From positions 304,758-368,757 of the forward strand of contig JBBHKE010001710.1 in assembly GCA_037447655.1 (NCBI GenBank): a stretch of 64,000 bases of DNA. The letters are read 5' to 3'. This DNA is from Zygnema cylindricum (lineage: Eukaryota > Streptophyta > Zygnematophyceae > Zygnematales > Zygnemataceae). Below are positions 35,604-47,686 of the stretch, piece by piece. The notes beneath the pieces were generated by a model. That model saw nothing but the letters and a program-made list of their open reading frames with translations, ran no database searches and was not told the DNA's origin. Made by a program: the position numbers and the translations under genes. Positions within the stretch are counted from its first letter, which is position 1; every line of letters starts with the position of its first letter.

Positions 35604-38600
35604 TCACTTCCGTTTTTTCGACCCTTTGCCCTTTTTCCCGTTTTTCGATTTTTTCTTTTTCACTTTCGCTCCCTTGGGCTTCCTACCCGAACCTCCAAAT
35701 CCTCCCTCGAAACCGTCACTTTTTCCACCTCGAGAATTTTCTCTTTTTTGTTTTTTTGCCAACGGTTGGACATAAAGGATACCGTTTTTAAATTTTCCGT
35801 CAGACGCTGCAATTCCGCGATCTTCCGGATTTCGTCTTTTTCCCATCAACTTTGACTTTTGGTTTGACTTTCCGCTGCCTTTAACTTGAATCATTCCGGC
35901 CTCAATATCCTGCGAATCACAAAAAAAAAAAAAAAGATAAAAACAAAAAAAAAAAAAAAGATAAAAACAAAAAAAAAAACAAAAAAACATGAGTTATTAG
36001 AGCGATAATTTAATAAGGTACCTCACAATTTACATGCCCTCTCTCCCCCCCTCCCTCCCTCCCTCCCTCCCTCCCTCCCTCCCTCCCTCTCGCTCTCTCC
36101 TCTCCCCTATCTCCCTGGTTCTCTCGCGCTCCCTCCCTCACGCTCCCCCCCTCTCCCTCTCCCTCCCTCTCTCCCTCTCTCATCTCTCTCCCCCCCCTCT
36201 CTGTCCACTTTCCCCTCTCTCCCTGTATCCTCTCCTCTCCCTCTCCCTCTCCCTCTCTCTCCCTCTCTCCCTCTATCTCTCCCTATCTCTCCCCCCGCTC
36301 TCCCTCTTTCTCCCTCTCTCTCCCTCCCGCTCCCTCGCTCTATAGGACACTATAAAATGGAGAAAAAAAGAAATGTGCCAAAACAAAGGCTTAACAAAAT
36401 CAGCCTAAAATAATGTCTTTCAAATTACCAGAAAAAAATCTCATAACCCCCCAAAAACCAAAAAAAAAGAAACAAAATGGACACTATTTTCCATTTAAAA
36501 ATAACAAAAAAGAAAAAGAAATAATTGTGGATCACTAAATTAGGTTATCAGCAAGACCCCCCCGCCCCCCCCCACCCCCCAAAAAAAAGAGAAAAAAAAC
36601 AGCACAGTTATTTGAACTGCGAAATGTTCAAAACTTTTTTTTAAAGCAGGATCTCCCTCGGTTTTTTTTTATTTCTTTTCGTTTTTGGGATTTTTTTTTT
36701 GTTTTGAGAGTTCCCCCAAATTTAATTATCCATTTTTTCATGCTCAGGTAGGACAAAAAATAAACAAAAATGGATTTAATTTCCAATGTGAAAGTTTTTC
36801 CAACTATTGTTTGACCGAAAACTAAAAAGTTCCCTTGACATTCCGAGGCTCGAGAGCCACACCGTGTATCGCTATTAGTGTAAAGGTTTTTTTACAAGGT
36901 CATACGATTTTAGGTGTTACAAGGTTTAAATCATCTTTTCTCCGTACACATTTGTCCGATTTTCAATTGGAGACCGCCAATCGGAAGGTGAGAATCTTGC
37001 CTTTCAATCGCAACCGTCAGATGAACAATCCGTTGAGTTTGCACGAAGAAAAGATGTTTTGAGTGGCAAAAAAAAATTAACACTAATAGTGGTACATGGT
37101 GTACTTTTATGTTAATAAAGGTGCTTGTTTTGGCCCCATGAATTACAAATGCAACATAAAAAAAGAGAAAAAAATGTCGATTTCGAAAAAAAAAACAAAA
37201 CAGCTATAAATCTAAGACCTGAAAGACAAAATGAATCATCTCGAAAGTTTCGAACACTTTTAAATAGTTTACTTCTACGACATTTTATCTTTTCAAAAAA
37301 AAAAAAATGATCATGACAGGTGACTATGAAATGATGACACGTGGAATCTCATGTGAGAGGATTATTATAAGCTCATGTTAGAGTTGACACGTGTCTTGAA
37401 TTGAATAACAGACCCACCAAAGTACATATTTCCGTAAAGGCTCAAACGGCCCAAATGGCTCAAAGATCCGAAAAATCCCCTCAAATTCAATACCAATTAT
37501 CGATTTGATAAGCCTTTTAACTCTTTTAGGTGTCATGTAAGGTTTCTTTGGAAACTTTCTTTGTAAGCTTTCAAATCATAGTTTTTCAATTATAATTTTT
37601 CAAACGGTGGCAAAATTTGAAGCTCTCTAAACTCATTTGCTTGCCAAGTACTCCTGTTTCCTCCATGTTTGACTTTTCCTTTTTTTGTCCTCCTCCACAA
37701 AGAGACACATATCAATTTTAACATGAGCTTATAATAATCCTCTCTCACATGATTTTTCACTTGTCATCGTCTTCATGATGAGATGCATTGTTTCATCAAT
37801 TTTTTTTTTATTTGAAACAATAAAGTAGTGATCCATTTAAATGTATTTAAGACCTTCAAAACGAGCCATCATTGTCTTTCCGATTTAGATTTTTTGGACG
37901 GAAAAAGTTGATATTTACTTCCGGGTCAACCTGAAGAAAAAAAAACTTTCACAAGGAAAAGAATCCTCTTCAATTTTCTTTCTTTTATCTTGAACTTCAA
38001 ACATTGACAAATTAATTCTCGAGTTCCCATAAACAAAAAGAAGATTTAAACGAAAAGGAAAAAATATGGGAGATTAGTTGAGACGATTTTGCCATATAAA
38101 AAGGAATTTTGATTTCACGCATTTATTGATGTGAGGTTATTTTTCTCACTTTTTTCTTTTTTCTTTGATACCCAATAATTACCTAATTTAGTGATCCACA
38201 ATTTATTTATTTTTGTTATTTTCAAAAAGAAAATATTATTCATTTTTTTTTATTTTTTTTTTTTGGGTCGTGTGATGTATTTTTGGTTATTTTAGAAACA
38301 AGTTTTTTGGTCGTTCTTCTCTCTCACCCTCTCTCCCTCTCTCCCTCTCGCTCCCTCTAGCTCCCTTTCTCCACTCCTCTCCCTCTCGCTCTTTCTAGCT
38401 CCCTTTCTCGACTCGTCTCCCTCTCATTCCATCTCCATCCCTCGCACTCTCTCGCTCTCCCCCATTTGTCCTTTTCCCCCCCCCTCCCTCTCTCCCCCTC
38501 ACTCCTTTTGTCTTCCTCTCCCCTCTCTCCGTCTTTCTCCGTCTTTCTACCTCTGACTCTCCTTCTCTCCCGATCTCCCTCCCTCCCACTATCCTTGTCT

Positions 38601-41600
38601 CTCTCCCTCCCTCGATCTCCATCCCTCTCCCTCCATCGATCTCCAACCCTCTCCCTCTCACCATTTCTCCCTCTCTCCCACAAACCTTCCCCCCCTCTCT
38701 CCCATTCTCTCCCTCTTTGGATCTCTATCCCTCTCTCCCTCTCTTTTTCTCCATCTCCCTTCCTCCACCTGTCCCTCTATCTCCCTCTCCACCCCTCTCT
38801 CGCCCTCTATCCCTCGCTCCTCTCCCTCCCTTTCCTATCCCCCGCTTTCTTTTTCTCTCCCTCTCATTCTCTCTCTCTCTCTTTTTCCCTCTCCACCTCT
38901 CTACTTCTCTCCTCTCTATCTCTCCTCTCTCCTTGTCTCCTTTCCCTCCATCTCCCTCTTTTAGACCTCTTCCTCTCTCACTCTCCCTCCCTCCCTCTCT
39001 CCCGATCTCCCTCCCTCCCTCTATCCTTGTCTCTCGCTCTCCTCTTCTCTCTTTTTCCCTCGTTACCTCTCTACCACTCGCTCGCTCTCCCTCTCGTTTT
39101 GTATCTCCCTCTTTCTTTCTCTCCCTCTCTCTTACTCGTCGCTCCATCTCTCTCCCTCTTTTCCCTTCTCTCCTTCTCCGCCTCTCATTCCCTTTCCCTC
39201 CCTCTCTCAATCTCCCTCCAACTCTCTCTCCCTCCTTTTTCCCCCTACCCTTTTTTTGCACTAGCTCCCTCGCGCTCCTCACTTCCCCCCTTACCTTCTC
39301 CCCTCTCCCTATTTGTGTCTTTCCCATTCCTTCCCTCTCTCCTCCCTCTTTCCCTTTCCCTCTCCTTTTCCCGCTCCGTTTCCCTCTTCCTCCTCCGCTT
39401 TCTTCCTCTCTCCCCCTCTCTCCCTCTCTCCCTCAATCCATCTACTTCTCTTCCCCTTTTGATCTCCATCCCTCTCCCTCTCACCATTTCTCCCTCTCAC
39501 CATTTCTCCCTCTCCCACAAACCTTCCCTCCCTCTCTCCCTCTCTCTCCCTCTCCCTTTCTCCCTCTCACTTTCTCCATCTCCTTTCCTCCACCTGTCCC
39601 TCTAACTCCCTCTCCACCCCTCTCTTGCCCTCTATCCCTCACTCCTCTCCCTCCCTTTCCTATCCCCACTTTCTTTTTCTCTCCCTCTCACTCTCTCTCT
39701 CTTTCTCCCTCTCCACCTCTCTCCTTCTCTCCTCCCTATCTCTCCTCTCTCCTTGTCTCCTCTCCCTCCATCTCCCTCTTTTTGCCCTCTCCCTCCCTCA
39801 CTCTCCCTCCTACCTCTCTCCCTCCCGATACCTCACGCTCTTCTATCACTCTCTCTCCCTTTACCTCTCTCTCCATCTCTCTATCATCCTTATCCTCTCT
39901 CCCACCTCTCTCCCTCTCCTCTCTCCCTATCTCTAACTCTCTCCCCCCCTCTCTCTCTCCTTCTCTCCCCCTCTCCCTCTCTCCCTCCCTTATTCTTCCT
40001 CACTCTCCCACCGTCTCCCTCTCTCTCCCTCTCTCCACCTCCCTTCCTCTCTCCCTCTCCACTCCCTCTCTCTCCCTCTGCTCTCTCCCTCTCCATCTCC
40101 CTCTCTCTCCCTCTGCTCTCTCTCCCCCTCTCTGTCTCTTGTGTCTCTCCACCTGTCTCCCTCTCTTCTTCTCTCCCTCTCTCCTTTTACCTCTCTCCTT
40201 CTCCCTCTCTCCCTCCCTACCTCTCTCTCCATCTCTTTCTCTCCCCATCTCTCCATCTCTCCTCTCCCTCTCCCCATCTCTCCCCTCCCTCTCTCCCTCC
40301 CACTCCCTCTCTCCCTCTCCCTCTCCCTCCCCCTCCCTCCCTCTCTCCCCCGCTCTCCCCCCCCTCTCCCTCTCCGTCTCTTACTCTCTTTCCCTCTCTC
40401 CCTCTCTCTCCCACTTTCCCCTCTCTCCCACTTTCCCCTCTCTCCCTCTCTCCCATCTCTCTCCCTCTTTTCCCTTCTCTCTCCCTCTTTTCCCTTCTCT
40501 CCCACTTTCCCCCTCTCTCTCCCGCTTTTCCCCTCTCTCTCCCTCTCCCTCTCTCCCACTGACCAGTTGCCTTTGCTCCACTTGCCGCTTCTCCACCTTT
40601 CTTTTTATGCCCAAACCCACACTGGGAGACGATTTCGGCGACTTTATAGACTGTAAAAAAAAAAATACATAAAAATTAAAAAAATACATTAAACATAAAT
40701 AGATACATAACTAAAAATAAAATTTTAATTAAATCAATGAATCGATAAATCAATAATTTAAGAAATCAATAAATAAATGAACAAATAAAAAAATAAAACT
40801 CACAAACAAACCCACAAGAAAATGTAAAGGTGAAGGAGTGTTATTGACAATTTTGGAAAAAGGAAAAAGAAAAGAGAGACTTAATATTTCTGAAAACATT
40901 AAAAAAGAAAAAAAAAGGGGTTGTGGGGAAATGGAGAGAGAGTGTGGAACCTAAAGACGGCAGGGGGAGGAGAGAAAGAATCCATTTTATCTTTTTTTCA
41001 CTTGTTTTTAATATTATTTATTATTAAAATTATACATACCTTTGCTCCTAACTCTGAAAATTTTTGCATTTCCCATTTTTTCCTCTCTTTTTCAGATAAC
41101 TGAGAAGCGCCTGAAAAAAAACAATAGAGGGAGGGAGAGGGAGAGGGAGAGGGAGAGGAGGAGGGAGGGAGGGAGAGAAGGAAGAGAAAGAGAAGGAAAG
41201 AGATAAGAGAAAAACAGGGAAAAAAAACCATTCAACACTATTTACAAATTGACAAGAAAACTAATTCTCCCTTAATGAGGAGATTTTTTGGGTTTTTGAG
41301 GGTTGTTTAGAGTTTCTGAGGGTATTTCAAGATTTTTTAGGGTTTTGACTTGCAAGATGATACTAAGATGAATGAAATATAGAGCCTACCAAACAACAAA
41401 AGGGAAGAGTGGCAAATCGAGAGACAAAACCAAAGTCGAAATAAATAATACATAAACTCGGTCAAAGGGTCAAATAAGAGTCAAAATAACAATACAGCAA
41501 TAAGACACGATAACCTAGAGACTCTCTCCACCATACCAAGATCTTCAATTTCTCGTGAAATCGATGCAAACAATTCAGTCCCGACGATGTCATCGTCGAT

Positions 41601-42723
41601 CACCCTCTTTATCGACGGCGAAAATTGTACTTTGTGGACATCAGCGGCACGAGGAGACTGCAAAAACAAACAAACAAACAAGCGATTGATAGTTTATATC
41701 ACTTAAATTATCAACATTACAACGCATATCAGCATTAGTAGTGGTTATAAGTCATAAGTTTTAAGTTACAAGATATAAATTTTAAGTTGCAAAAAACCAG
41801 TCACAAGTTACCAGTTACAAGTTATAAGTCACAAGTCACAATTTACAAGTTATAAACTATAAGAAATAGGTTATAAGTTATAAAAAATAGGCTATAAGTT
41901 ATAAAAGTACAAGTTATAAGTTATTAGTTACTAGTTGTAAGGTATTAGTTACTAGTTCAAAGTTATTACTGAATAGCTATTAGCTATTAGTTATTAATTA
42001 ATAGTTACAATAAAAATTAAGAATCTAGTTACCGGATAACAAAGACTGATGATTGCAGAATAAGAAACTAAATTGATTGCGGAAATAAGAAATTTAATTG
42101 ATAGCGGAATAAGCTCGTGGAATAGGCTTACCATAAAAAGTCGCCGATCCTTCTTACTAACACTCGGTCTTGGAGCCGATGTCGTGTCATGAACCACGCG
42201 AGGTTCTTTGACCACTTTACTCAATCCATCGTTTGCCGGTTTAATATTTTCAATCACTGTCACAAAAACAATGAACAAGTTGACGGATATGATTTTGGAG
42301 CCCCTCAGAATTCCTATTTTTGTCGCTTAAATAAGCTTTCTTTTGTGCAAAAAAAAATCTTTCAATCAGAAGTGAGAATGCTTCCCTTTCCACCGCAAAA
42401 TTCGGATTAACAATTAAACAAGTGTGCACAAAGAAAAACGAGTTTGATTTTGAGTTTGAGTTTAGAGGTCCGGATATTACCAAATTTACCTTCTATGTTT
42501 GAGTTTAGAGGTCCGGATATTACCAAATTACCTTCAATATTTGAATTTAGCAGTCCGGATATTACCAAATTACCTTCAATATCGCCATTTTCGTCCGGTA
42601 GTGAACCCTCCGGCTCAGGGGAACTCCTCCCCTCCTCCACACTAAATCCTTCTTCTTCCTCTCTGTCGGTTTCAGCCTGGAGAAGCCCATTACAAAAAAA
42701 ACCAATTGATCAACCTTCAAACT

Positions 42724-42797
<74 letters not shown>

Positions 42798-43573
42798 TTT
42801 AGCACATGTAGTATGTCATATTATATACATTCTATATATACATATATATATACACATATATATACATATACACATATATATACATATACATATATATGTG
42901 TATATATATACTATTTGTATTTTTAAATTCCTACACCACGACAACAAATATAGCCTGGCAAAGTAAATTACAAACAAATGGTTGATCAACCTTCCAAACT
43001 TATGCCTATTATTTTTTTCTTATCTATATTTCTACATTACGATGACAAATAAGCCTGCAAAAGTAACAACAAAAAAACTGATTGATCAACCTTAGGACTT
43101 TTTTTTTTTTTCATATTGCTACATAAAAGACAAAATATATAAAAAAAAGACCGAATAACAAGGAAAGAGGACAATTAACAAAAGTAAAGACCAAATAACA
43201 AGGAAAAGGACCGATTAACAAGGAAAAAGACCAAATCACAAGGAAAAGGACCGAATAACAAGGAAGAGGACCAAATAACACAGAAAAAAGACCAAATAAC
43301 AAAGAAAATGACCAAGTAACCCAAAAAAAGACAGAACAACAAGGCAACAAGACTGAATGACCGACCGAATGACAAAAAAACAAGAAGAAAACCCAAACAA
43401 AAATAAAAGAGATCACACGACAAAAAAACCCTCACTTCGAATGCAAAACCATGCAGTAAAACTGTGATAATTTGCTTAATTCCTTAACTCACAGGGGCTT
43501 ATTGTGGTAATTGAAGGCACCTCAGCTTCATCCCGACTCTCGAAATCGTCAAACATTCGCATAAAATTTTCTC
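35604..43573 (-). CDS. DUF4602/C1orf131-like nucleolar protein (5' end unresolved)
   Basis: Exons in transcript order: 43493-43573 (probable), 42574-42676, 42132-42256, 41537-41657, 41040-41110, 40564-40650, 35604-35909. From the second exon on, all junctions are GT-AG and phases match to a TGA. The core reads ELFASISREIEDLGASQLSE, then KERKKWEMQKFSELGAK, VGLGIKRKVEKRQVEQRQL and GIAASDGKFKNGILYV, with a lysine/glycine-rich tail. This matches the DUF4602 family (human C1orf131), known as a small-subunit processome component, so a nucleolar role in 18S rRNA processing is expected. Before the core are acidic exons (EEEEGF, SSPEPEGSLPDENGDIE). The first listed exon (FMRMFDDFESRDEAEV) ends in phase 1 while the next starts in phase 0, so a small exon between them is missing or it belongs elsewhere. 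The start codon was not found. The last intron is 4.65 kb and mostly satellite. Confidence 0.8.
36034..36345. repeat. CT-rich microsatellite, short block
   Basis: Pyrimidine-rich CCCT/CTCTCC repeats on the plus strand within the last intron of the DUF4602 gene. It produces an artificial P/S/L open frame. Confidence 0.93.
36860..37101. mobile_element. Family B MITE
   Basis: About 242 bp, starting CACCGTGTATCGCTATTAGTG and ending ATAGTGGTACATGGTG, then TA. The interior has GTACACATTTGTCCGATTT and a CAATTGGAGACCGCCAATC hairpin-like block followed by GATGTTTTGAGTGGC, shared with copies at 56.2, 59.9 and 61.3 kb. The left flank is CA rather than TA. Confidence 0.8.
37309..37790. mobile_element. 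MITE-like element (family E)
   Basis: Inverted repeats of about 33 bases near each end: GAGGATTATTATAAGCTCATG at about 37357-37377 and its complement at about 37720-37740. Weaker inverted similarity extends outwards (ATGACAGGTGAC against CACTTGTCATCG). Exact ends and target duplication were not resolved. It lies in the DUF4602 intron. Confidence 0.65.
38312..40558. repeat. 2.2-kb CT-rich satellite in the DUF4602 intron
   Basis: Almost pure pyrimidine on the plus strand (GA-rich on the transcribed strand), built on CTCTCC/CCCT units. It begins 5 bases past the 5' splice site of exon 40564-40650. A higher-order duplication is visible: text from about 38680-38960, with CCTCCACCTGTCCCTCTA and CCTTTCCTATCCCC, recurs about 830 bases later at 39515-39790. 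Its long open frames (up to 651 residues of S, L, P and F, and E/R/G-rich ones on the other strand) are compositional artefacts. Confidence 0.93.
41118..41205. repeat. GGGAGA microsatellite
   Basis: Purine-rich GGGAGA/GAGGGA repeats on the plus strand, immediately upstream (in gene sense) of the acceptor of exon 41040-41110, where they give a pyrimidine-rich tract on the transcribed strand. They may strengthen that 3' splice site. Confidence 0.85.
41730..41990. repeat. Degenerate AAGTTATAAGT-type tandem repeat
   Basis: Dozens of short variable units such as AAGTTATAAGTCAC, AAGTTACAAG and GTTATTAGTTACTAG lie in the intron between exons 42132-42256 and 41537-41657 of the DUF4602 gene. Confidence 0.85.
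42459..42584 (-). repeat. Triplicated 5' splice-site segment (42-bp units)
   Basis: Three units of 42-43 bases, each containing GAAG|GTAATTT or GAAG|GTAAATT on the minus strand. Candidate donor junctions follow 42574, 42532 and 42490, spaced exactly 42 bases. The intervening frame is open and would read repeats of EGNLVISGxLNSNI. The first junction gives the phase used in the gene model; the other two would add 14 or 28 residues in frame. Confidence 0.85.
42676..43097 (-). repeat. Triplicated 3' splice-acceptor segment
   Basis: Three similar minus-strand segments end in an acceptor followed by GCT: at 42677 (used in the model), about 42958 and about 43057. Each is preceded by a GGTTGATCA motif and a T-rich tract. 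The (GA)n and TA-rich microsatellites lie between copies one and two. Confidence 0.75.
42725..42795. repeat. (GA)n microsatellite
   Basis: About 35 uninterrupted GA dinucleotides in a DUF4602 intron, likely highly polymorphic. It is followed by a TATACA-rich stretch at 42820-42910. Confidence 0.97.
43140..43345. repeat. ~20-bp minisatellite
   Basis: About ten variable units of the form GACCGAATAACAAGGAAAAG lie in the intron upstream of the DUF4602 acidic exon. Minus-strand F/L/V/S-rich open frames here are artefacts. Confidence 0.9.
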
Positions 43574-43674
43574 CTGCAACCAACCAATATGGACAAAACG
43601 AATAAAATAATTGTTTATTTTAGAGCCGTAACAAATTTGTCTAAATAGAAACTACAGTCTCTTCCGTACTCCCT

Positions 43675-44700
43675 CTCACCCCCTCTCTCTCTCTCCCCCT
43701 TCCCCACCCAACCTTGGCGATCTAATCCTTGCTGGGCGCCTTCGGAGCACCCTCCCGTAAACCACCCTTATTCCCTCCCCCTCCCTCTCCCTCTCCCTCT
43801 GCCCCCTCAACTCCCCACCTTGGCAATCTCGTCCACAGGCAGAAAAAAAAAAAATAGCTACAAAAGCCAAAAAATGTGTAAATAAACACCGACAACAACA
43901 TTAAACAGAATTGAAATAAACAAAAATAAAAACAAAAACCAAAAACCAAAAAGAAAGATAAGCGATAATTGAAACCACTTCTATTCCGTGTACATGGAAA
44001 CTACAGTAGGACCTCTCTAAAACAATGCTGCCTAATTCAATAACCTCCCTAATTCCATACCTACACCCAGGCCTGAGGTTGGGCCCTTTGTAAATTATGA
44101 CCTTTCTTAATTCAATAACCTGTCTAATTCAATACCAACCCTCGCTCCCAGGAGTACTGTTTTAGAGAGGTTCTAATGTACTGTTGATGTTCCTTTTGCC
44201 ACTTAAATCCCTTTTTCTCTGGGCACACTTGCCGGATTTCCGATTGGAATGTTAGAAACAATACCTTTCCATTGCAACCGTCGGATTAACAATTCAACTA
44301 CACTGCCCATCGACATTAGAGTTCATACCACTAATTCGGTCGCGACTTTTTTGGGCAGAAATCATAAAATAGTGTTAGCAACACTATTTAAGGACGTGGA
44401 CTACAATTTTGACACGTCCACTTGCACTAAATTAGTATATTCTTCGACAAGATCACTAAAAACGGGAGAGAGAAACAGGTGCAGTGAGGAGAGAGGAAGA
44501 GGGAAGAGGGGAGAGAAGAGAGAAGAGAGGGAGGGAAGAGGGTAGAGAGGAAGGACGAGAGAGGAGCGGGGGGGTGGAGAAGGTAAAAGAGGGAATGGAG
44601 AGGAAGCGGGGAGGCAGGTGAGGGCGAGAGGGTAGAAGAAGAGGGAGAGGAGCAGGGAGGAGTTAGAGAGAAAGAGGGAGAGAGGGAGAGAGGGAAGGTG
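43675..44700. other. Low-complexity and MITE remnants upstream of the DUF4602 exons
   Basis: CT-rich text at 43675-43805 and GA-rich text at 44460-44700 bracket family B/A-like debris (GCCACTTAAATCC at 44196, CACTGCCCATCGACATTAG at 44286). Two similar minus-strand segments, GATTGCCAAGGTGG near 43825 and GATCGCCAAGGTTGG near 43715, could be a duplicated donor of an upstream exon, but I cannot support a reading frame. The gene start may lie here. Confidence 0.5.
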
Positions 44701-45156
44701 GAACAATCACTTTTAATGATACTGACAAGCAGTAACGTAACCCACAGACAACCTCGATGTGACCTTACTATATAACTAATGTCCGGAAAAAAGGTTTTGC
44801 ATTCAACGGCTGTCAAAAGAGTTTTTTATTCTTCAGGATAATTACAGTCACTCAACAAGAATAGGAATGAACAGTCTGAAATAATAAAATCGTAAATTAA
44901 TAATAACCTTAATGAAGACCTTCTTAACAAAATATTAGAATGGCAAAGTAGGAGAACTTGATAAAATAGTCACAGATTGATTAATTGACGAAACAGTGCA
45001 TATTGACACATTAAATAACTTGATATTTAGGCCTTTATTGACACACTAAAAATCCTATTTTCAAGAAATCGTTGACACACTACAACTTTAGAATGAGGAA
45101 TTTATTGACACACCAAAAAGTTAATGTTTAGGCCATTCAGGGCTCTCATGTGCTAA

Positions 45157-46220
45157 ATACACCGCGAATCGCTATTGACGTTAAACACTATTTCGATAAG
45201 TTGGTTTTTTTTTCTTGCCCTCTGAACCAAAAATGGCGTTAATGATCCCAATTGTGTTTCTCTTAACGCTAATTCTCTTTGCGGTTCACAATCGTCCTCA
45301 TCATTTGGACACAAAACTGAATTAATACCACTAGAACAGTCCTCACTGACGCTCAAATGAAGTTTCACATTGTAGTCTAAAGCCAAAATGGATTTAAGTA
45401 AAAGTATTTTCAATAAGCGGCACTAATTAACACTCAAAGAGTCCTCAATAATAATCATTTATCAACGCTAATAGAACCATGGGTTTTAAAAACATAACCG
45501 GAAATAAAATTATTTAGTGCTAAAACAGTCCTCGAGTCAATTTCTCTCATTCGGATAAGTGATTTATATACCCAAAATCATAAATTAATGCTAACAGCAC
45601 TATTTGGTTAAGTGGCCAAAATGAGCTACATGGCAAAATATAATAACTGAAAGTCAATTTTCGAATGAAGTGTTAACACTTACAATTCACTAACTACAAC
45701 AGTGGTGTCTAGATTTTAGAAGCATAAACCGAAAATAGAATAAGTAACACAAAAACAGTCTTCAATATTAAGCATTCCTTAACCTTAATTGTGATTCACG
45801 GTATACCGTAAACTATTAATGGAATAATTAACATTATTTCTAAAACCTCATAGTGAATTACAGTGTACCATAAAAATATGGTTTTTAACAACATAAAATA
45901 GAAACCCTGATGGTGATGGGAGATGTACACAGTTCATAGATATTAGTGCTAAACACTAATTCAGTCGCAACTTTTTTGACCCAAAATCATAACTTAGGGT
46001 TAAATTAGACAATCTATGTTAAGAGGCTCATAATAAGGCCAGGTGGCAATACATAATTTAGTGTTCTTGACTTTAATAAAGTTTTAATAAGGCTAATAAT
46101 TCACAAACCCTAATTTTCGATGGAAGGTGTGCCGTAAAAATATGGGTTTTAAAAACATAAAACTGGAAATAAAATGACTAACACTATTCCTTCAACCCTA
46201 ATTTGCGATAGTAAGTGTAC
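45157..46220. repeat. Cluster of degenerate family A element ends
   Basis: Several motifs related to the family A termini occur in both orientations: CACCGCGAATCGCTATTG at 45162, TTGTGATTCACGGTAT near 45788, AGTGAATTACAGTGTACC near 45852, GATGGAAGGTGTGCC near 46120 and TTGCGATAGTAAGTGTACC near 46203. Short AACACTAATT-like blocks lie between. No intact pair of ends or gene is visible. Bases 44700-45156 and 46221-46855 hold nothing I can support. Confidence 0.6.
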
Positions 46221-46855
46221 CGTATTCCAGAAGCTTCTTGGGAACATCCTTTGGCTTGAACCTGGAAAAAGGTTTTTTGATACTTCCTCCGCCATTCATA
46301 TTTGCACTGATCGAAAAATAATAAAGAATGCAAAAAGAGAACGAAAAAATCCGAAAAAACCCAGAAAAAATAAAAAAAAAACAGAAAAAAAACCGGAAAA
46401 TTTTGAAAAGAATCTGAAAAAAACTCTTAAAAAATCCTGGTACTCCTCTCCCTCTCTCCTCTCTCAACCACAGCTTCCAAACGCCTTCTCATTTTTACTA
46501 AAGAAAAAAGAATCCAAGGCGCATTAAAAAAAACGCCAGACAGTTATGAAGTGTGGAAAGGTTTTCTCAGCTTAAAAGTAAGATGATGTAAAGCTGATAA
46601 AATGATGGAAAGGAAAAAATATAAAGAGGGCAAAAAAAGAAAAAAAGGGCAAAGATATCTGTAAAGGTTTTATGAGAACGTTTGGAGCAAACTAAACCTT
46701 CAAACACAACCTACAGGCGCAAATGTTACAGCTCTTTGAAACGAAGAAACAAAATTTAAAAATTTACATGAGAGCTTTTTCTAGCATACATTAAAACAGT
46801 TTGAAATTCGGGTAACCATAAAGCAATAGCCGTATGTTCATCACTGCATATTAGG

Positions 46856-46925
46856 ATGTTGCATTTCGTGCGAATGATGCAACATTTCGTGCGAATGATG
46901 TATCATTTCCTGCGTATGATTTTGC
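46856..46925. repeat. 21-bp minisatellite
   Basis: Three units of the form ATGATGCAACATTTCGTGCGA with substitutions. The remaining bases to 47680 show no supported gene; a block with ATCCACGGTT and ATCCAACGGTTAGG motifs at 47270-47400 resembles text in the 5953-6390 repeat. Confidence 0.85.
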
Positions 46926-47686
46926 ATCAGGCTGGTAATTGTGACAAGAAAAGCTACAGTACATAACCTCCAAGAGTGCGAATGTATCGTATTTTAAATG
47001 ATTGCATCGTGGTACGAGATAGGTGATTAAGAACGAGGAGGCTATTTTAGCCCCAATTGTTTTTGCTATTTGCACCTCAATGTAACATGCATTCGTAACA
47101 TAAAAGGACACGTTGGGGGGTAAATCTGAAGACCGACGAGCAGATTATTCCATGTTCGTACAAATGAGTTGATATTTTCACGGATACGAGGTGGAAATTG
47201 ACAGCCTGTGCGATGACGATCGTAGTATATGTACTTTCAGTGGTATAGTCGACGTTTGGAAATCATCTAATTGGTGACGCATTGAGGAAAGCCAGCAGTC
47301 AGAGCCACGATCGTAAATCCACGGTTATGTTTCAACACGAACAGCTGGGGAATCTCCCATGGAAATCCAACGGTTAGGGTAGCTTTCACGCGTCCGTACG
47401 ACCTGGTGTGCGACCCAAAACCACGATCCATCGAACGATTGAAGTACTCGATCTTCAAATTTACCCCTCGTGTCCTTTTTCGTACAGTGATCGTATTTTA
47501 AATGTACAATTGCGTATATCGGGTACGCTGAGGTGCGAATAGCTTAACAGGTGAGGCTAAAATAGGTCTCCTCCAAATTACTTGGCGCTACAATCACAAA
47601 GCCCGGACTGCCGTCGATATATAATTCTCGGTCTCCACGATGTGCTCTTAAGCTACGGCTCTTCCCGAACGCTGCTACCGTGCTTT

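Noticed and set aside
35558-35791. Plus-strand frame opposite the last DUF4602 exon
   Set aside because: The minus-strand exon has a strong acceptor, correct phase and a conserved motif; this is its shadow.
38466-40672. Very long open frames (up to 651 residues) of S, L, P and F, and matching E/R/G frames on the other strand
   Set aside because: They lie wholly in a CT/GA satellite inside an intron; composition keeps stops away. There are no domains and no start context.
42821-42910. TATA-rich stretch as a promoter
   Set aside because: It is part of a TATACA microsatellite within an intron.
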